DNA of 7,612 bases from Sporomusa sp. (GTDB lineage: Bacteria; Bacillota_C; Negativicutes; Sporomusales; Sporomusaceae). A model generated the notes under the pieces. That model saw nothing but the letters and a program-made list of their open reading frames with translations, searched no databases and was not told the origin of the DNA. The DNA lies in the NCBI GenBank assembly GCA_029256645.1, contig JAQSXM010000153.1, positions 1 to 7,612 on the forward strand. The letters run 5' to 3'. The first letter of the stretch is position 1, and every line of letters starts with the position of its first letter. This document shows positions 5,459 through 7,612 of the stretch, piece after piece. The position numbers and the translations under genes are program-made.

Positions 5459-6207
5459 TTTGACCAATCCTCTTTTATCATCTTTCGTAACTCTACACAT
5501 AGTTGAAAAAAATCCTTATGCTCGCGCACATCATCTACTCCAAATAGAGGATTATCAACTATTTTACTGACCTTGCCAGGAGCAGCTGCCAAAATTACAA
5601 TTTTCCGGCCTAGATACACCGCTTCCTCCATCTGATGGGTGACAAGGACAGTTGAAACAGAATGTTTTCTCCATACACTTAAGAATACATTCTGGATCTC
5701 TTCCCTGGTCATCGCATCCAAAGCGGAAAATGGTTCATCCATTAGTAGTAAGTCGGGTTTTAAAAGAAAGGCACGAGCCAAAGCAACCCGCTGCTGCTGC
5801 CCGCCGCTTAACTCCCCGGGATACCTGTATTCCAGCCCTCCCAGGCCTAACAGCTGAATCAGCGAGGTTAAATCAGCTTCATAATCAGCCTGTTTTTTGT
5901 GCTTAATTTTAAAACCTAAACAGATGTTCTCATATACGTTTTTCCAGGGCAGCAACCCGTAATTCTGGGGAATAAAACCAATAATTTGCGTTTTAGGCAT
6001 AACAGGCTGGCCATTAATTTCAACAGTTCCTTCAAAGTCTGTAATAATTCCGGCCAATATTTTTAACAACGTCGATTTACCACAACCGGATGGGCCAATA
6101 ATCGCACAGGTCTCCCCTGCCGCAAGCTCAAGATTAATATCTTTGAGAGCTGTATAACGGGCCTCGCTGGTTTCGTAAGTCATAGTCAACCCTTTAATTT
6201 GAATCAT
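5455..6207 (-). CDS. ABC transporter ATP-binding protein, SsuB/TauB type
   Basis: The 250-residue ATPase has all catalytic motifs intact: Walker A GPSGCGKST (38-46), Q-loop around Q81 (PQNYGLLPW), signature LSGGQQQR (133-140), Walker B LLLMDEP (153-159, catalytic E158), D-loop SALD (161-164) and switch His H191. The PQ-x-x-x-LLPW form of the Q-loop and the overall length are typical of the nitrate/sulfonate/taurine importers. It drives transport through the permease encoded next, with which it shares a 4-nt GTGA overlap. Upstream, its ATG lies only 4 nt after the lipoprotein stop and has no strong ribosome site. Translation therefore probably depends on ribosomes finishing the previous gene. 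Confidence 0.95.
   Translation of the reverse strand: MIQIKGLTMTYETSEARYTALKDINLELAAGETCAIIGPSGCGKSTLLKILAGIITDFEGTVEINGQPVMPKTQIIGFIPQNYGLLPWKNVYENICLGFKIKHKKQADYEADLTSLIQLLGLGGLEYRYPGELSGGQQQRVALARAFLLKPDLLLMDEPFSALDAMTREEIQNVFLSVWRKHSVSTVLVTHQMEEAVYLGRKIVILAAAPGKVSKIVDNPLFGVDDVREHKDFFQLCVELRKMIKEDWSK
5468..5473 (-). promoter_or_regulatory. Ribosome binding site that decides the permease start
   Basis: AGAGGA on the minus strand, 9 nt before the GTG at 5458 and inside the last codons of the ATPase gene. The competing ATG at 5500 has only an AAGGA about 13 nt away. This supports the coupled GTGA start. Confidence 0.6.
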
Positions 6208-6211
6208 AACT

Positions 6212-7165
6212 CTATCTTACAAACCGGGTATCGACCAAGTCTGTATATAAATATTTTTTCTGGATGAGCTGTCTTGCCTGAAGCCAGGCTACAACATCAT
6301 CAATATCCTGTTGCTGCGGCGCAGCTGCTTTTTTGTATTGTGGCAGAACAAGTACCCCTTTTACGTCTTTAGGAAAGCCACCTTTCTCAATCAACAGGTC
6401 AATATAGTTTTCCATTGGCTCCTTCGATAAATAGTCGACTGCTTTACTATAGGCCCGATACATAGCCTGGATTTCTTTCTCTTTTTGACTTACGGCCTTG
6501 GAGGTAAATAGTAAAACCCCCGGATTTAACCCCAATTGTTCTGAGGTTCTTATTACCTTTGCACCATTTTTGACGGCAACTGTTGCTAAAGGATCCGGTA
6601 GTGTCGCAGCTGCGATCTTACCGTTTTGCAGCATCTCCAGGCGGGCAGGGATCTGAGGTATAACCACCTTGTTGATTTCGGCTGAGGTTAATCCCCCCTC
6701 GGTCACAACCTTGTCTGTTACATAGTCAATAATCGTATTTTTAGAAATTGCCACATCCTTGCCTTTCAGCTCCTGAATTGATGTGGCTGTTTCATCTTTA
6801 TTTACAACCAACTTATAACTGCCTGTTGTCAGTGAGGTAATCACTGTATCAAAACCGCCGGCCTTGGCAAAGGCTTCAGCCAACATATCTGAGACGGCTC
6901 CGTCCAGGTTGCCGCTTTGCAGGGCACTATCACGTTCCATGGCACTTTTAAAATGTTTCAGGGTTACTGATAAGCCCTCTTCTTTAAAATATCCCTTTTC
7001 CTCGGCAATAATGAAAGGAATGGAATCTACATCAGGCATAAGCCCCAGGGTAATTGTCTGTAATTGAGCCTGTTTCTGAGCAGCATCCTCTTTCTTGTCG
7101 CTGGCGCACCCTGTCAAAAAAACCAACAGCATAGAGATAATAAGTATTCCAATCGTCTTTTTCAC
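6212..7165 (-). CDS. ABC transporter substrate-binding lipoprotein, NMT1/SsuA-like
   Basis: The 317-residue protein starts with a lipoprotein signal peptide: MKKT, a hydrophobic core at 5-18, and lipobox LTGC with C20 as the lipidated residue. A charged linker follows to about residue 35. The mature part is a periplasmic-binding fold of the NMT1/SsuA group. Evidence includes LGLMPDVDSIPFIIAEEKGYFKEEGL (40-65, the conserved access-and-partner-helix start), SALQSGNLDGAVSD (80-93), ELKGKDVAI (132-140) and MLQNGKIAAATLPDPLAT (178-195). These proteins bind nitrate, sulfonates, taurine, pyrimidine precursors or similar solutes; the ligand here cannot be deduced. The start is GTG 7165-7163 with GAGGAG (7176-7171) 5 nt upstream. 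It is the first gene of the operon, consistent with the higher dose needed for a binding protein. Confidence 0.93.
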   Translation of the reverse strand: MKKTIGILIISMLLVFLTGCASDKKEDAAQKQAQLQTITLGLMPDVDSIPFIIAEEKGYFKEEGLSVTLKHFKSAMERDSALQSGNLDGAVSDMLAEAFAKAGGFDTVITSLTTGSYKLVVNKDETATSIQELKGKDVAISKNTIIDYVTDKVVTEGGLTSAEINKVVIPQIPARLEMLQNGKIAAATLPDPLATVAVKNGAKVIRTSEQLGLNPGVLLFTSKAVSQKEKEIQAMYRAYSKAVDYLSKEPMENYIDLLIEKGGFPKDVKGVLVLPQYKKAAAPQQQDIDDVVAWLQARQLIQKKYLYTDLVDTRFVR

Positions 7166-7210
7166 TTTTACTCCTCTTTTCTTTTTCAGGTTAATTACTA
7201 ATTCCCACCT

Positions 7211-7238
7211 ATTTTACTACCACACTGGCTATATACAA
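7211..7238 (-). promoter_or_regulatory. Candidate promoter of the ABC transporter operon
   Basis: On the minus strand TAAAAT (7216-7211) is a good -10. TTGTAT (7238-7233) lies 16 bp upstream as a weak -35. Predicted start is near 7204, about 38 nt before the GTG. The -35 overlaps the left direct repeat of the hairpin element, so the element may have reshaped this promoter. Confidence 0.35.
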
Positions 7239-7360
7239 CGCGTTAAAGTTTTGCAAGCGGGTGGTGTGTTGGCAAAAGCGGAAGTCAAGCGCCAGCGGTG
7301 GAGCGTTGTCAATGCACCATCCGCCTGCGCCTGCAAACTTCTTTAATGCGGAATATATAC
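7230..7360. repeat. MITE-like imperfect hairpin flanked by a 7-bp direct repeat
   Basis: TATATAC occurs at 7230-7236 and again at 7354-7360. Between them, 7239-7350 folds on itself. The outer stem 7239-7248 pairs with 7341-7350 (10 bp, one G-T). It continues with 7250-7255 against 7332-7337, 7257-7259 against 7328-7330, and, after a bulge, 7260-7275 against 7306-7322 with wobbles. By my count the hairpin is about 55% G+C (62 of 112) against about 31% in 7351-7500. Terminal inverted repeats, a candidate target duplication, no coding capacity and foreign base composition all fit a miniature non-autonomous element. A stable structured RNA is the alternative. The short open frame across it has no family features. 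Confidence 0.5.
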
Positions 7361-7393
7361 TTCCATAATTCAAGTATTACTGGTTAGATATGT

Positions 7394-7409
7394 ATTTACT
7401 CAAGTAAAT
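7394..7409. promoter_or_regulatory. 16-bp palindrome, operator candidate
   Basis: ATTTACT-CA-AGTAAAT is a perfect 7-2-7 dyad in the divergent region between the ABC operon and the flavodoxin-like gene, about 60 bp upstream of the latter's candidate -35. CAAGTA recurs at 7371-7376. It suits a dimeric repressor, but no partner is visible in the window. Apart from this dyad and the hairpin element I see nothing else in 7361-7465. Confidence 0.3.
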
Positions 7410-7470
7410 TACATTCGACAATTACAACGCTCTTCCTCTAACACTAACGCAAAGTTCTATGACAAATAGT

Positions 7471-7498
7471 TTAACGGCAGAGCCAACTACTATATAAT
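7471..7498 (+). promoter_or_regulatory. Candidate promoter of the flavodoxin-like gene
   Basis: TATAAT (7493-7498) has TTAACG (7471-7476, four of six) 16 bp upstream. The start would be near 7505, right at the ribosome site GAGGTG (7505-7510). The leader would then be very short, or the true promoter lies slightly further upstream. Confidence 0.4.
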
Positions 7499-7516
7499 AG
7501 GGGTGAGGTGAATTAC

Positions 7517-7612
7517 TTGTACACTAAAATAATAGGATTTTTTATGACCGGGACAGGCAACTCCTATCAGGTTGCAAAATGGTTTTTGGAGTCTGTTGAT
7601 AAAATACCAACA
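7517..7612 (+). CDS. Flavodoxin-fold protein, N-terminus only (possible EFR1-type flavodoxin-ferredoxin)
   Basis: From TTG at 7517 the frame is open for exactly 32 codons to the window end and reads (M)YTKIIGFFMTGTGNSYQVAK and on. A hydrophobic first beta strand followed by TGTGNS (residues 11-16) is the FMN phosphate-binding loop of flavodoxins. The GTGNS-x-x-VAK form is common in EFR1-type proteins, where a flavodoxin domain precedes two [4Fe-4S] clusters; that second half would lie beyond the window. GAGGTG is 6 nt before the TTG. An internal ATG at 7544 would cut off the beta strand and is rejected. It is divergent from the ABC operon. Confidence 0.7.
   Translation, partial: MYTKIIGFFMTGTGNSYQVAKWFLESVDKIPT

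Noticed and set aside
5459..5500. Longer permease N-terminus from ATG at 5500
   Set aside because: It overlaps the ATPase by 46 nt, has a poorly spaced ribosome site and adds a charged tail before the first membrane helix; GTG at 5458 fits the GTGA overlap.
7095..7346. 83-codon plus-strand open frame across the lipoprotein signal region and the hairpin
   Set aside because: It overlaps the well-supported lipoprotein gene on the other strand, runs through the hairpin repeat, and shows no family features.
7239..7350. Riboswitch or tRNA-like RNA for the ABC operon
   Set aside because: One long imperfect hairpin with flanking direct repeats; no aptamer core, no tRNA cloverleaf and no terminator arrangement that I recognise.
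1..7612. CRISPR array, phage genes, defence or toxin-antitoxin system, rRNA or tRNA genes
   Set aside because: I looked for regular repeats, characteristic small gene pairs and RNA cores on both strands and found none.

Overview
The window looks like a chromosomal segment of an anaerobic, motile Firmicute. The genes are bacterial, the intergenic DNA is AT-rich, ribosome binding sites are strong, and starts are often TTG or GTG. Two flavin or iron-sulfur redox proteins and a transmembrane chemoreceptor suggest a strict anaerobe. The protein style reminds me of Negativicutes (Sporomusa/Pelosinus-like), but that placement is an impression and not something the sequence proves.

Layout. Positions 1-820 (minus strand) hold an Lrp/AsnC-type regulator followed after 7 nt by a LysE-type exporter that runs off the left edge. 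This is a likely regulator-exporter pair. A hairpin terminator at 902-933 separates it from a minus-strand iron-sulfur flavoprotein of the Isf type (942-1538). Divergent from that gene is an AlaX-like alanyl-tRNA editing protein (1723-2364, plus). It ends at a perfect 18-bp hairpin shared with the convergent chemoreceptor gene (2429-4399, minus). A 312-bp gap (4400-4711) is rich in non-coding signals: a long structured segment, a consensus promoter, an intrinsic terminator and a dyad. Next comes a tightly packed three-gene ABC importer operon on the minus strand in the order lipoprotein (6212-7165), ATPase (5455-6207), permease (4712-5458). It is of the nitrate/sulfonate/taurine-like (NMT1/SsuA) class, with substrate unknown. 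A 351-bp gap upstream of it contains a GC-rich imperfect hairpin flanked by a 7-bp direct repeat, which resembles a miniature mobile element. At the right edge a plus-strand flavodoxin-fold gene begins (7517 onward).

How the genes work together. Only the ABC operon and the Lrp-LysE pair are clear functional units. The others are separate transcription units divided by terminators. I see no CRISPR, phage, toxin-antitoxin or defence system. The most unusual material is non-coding: the 4441-4563 structure with alternative pairings, the promoter placed directly in front of a terminator, the Fur-like half-sites with an abnormal spacer, and the MITE-like hairpin.
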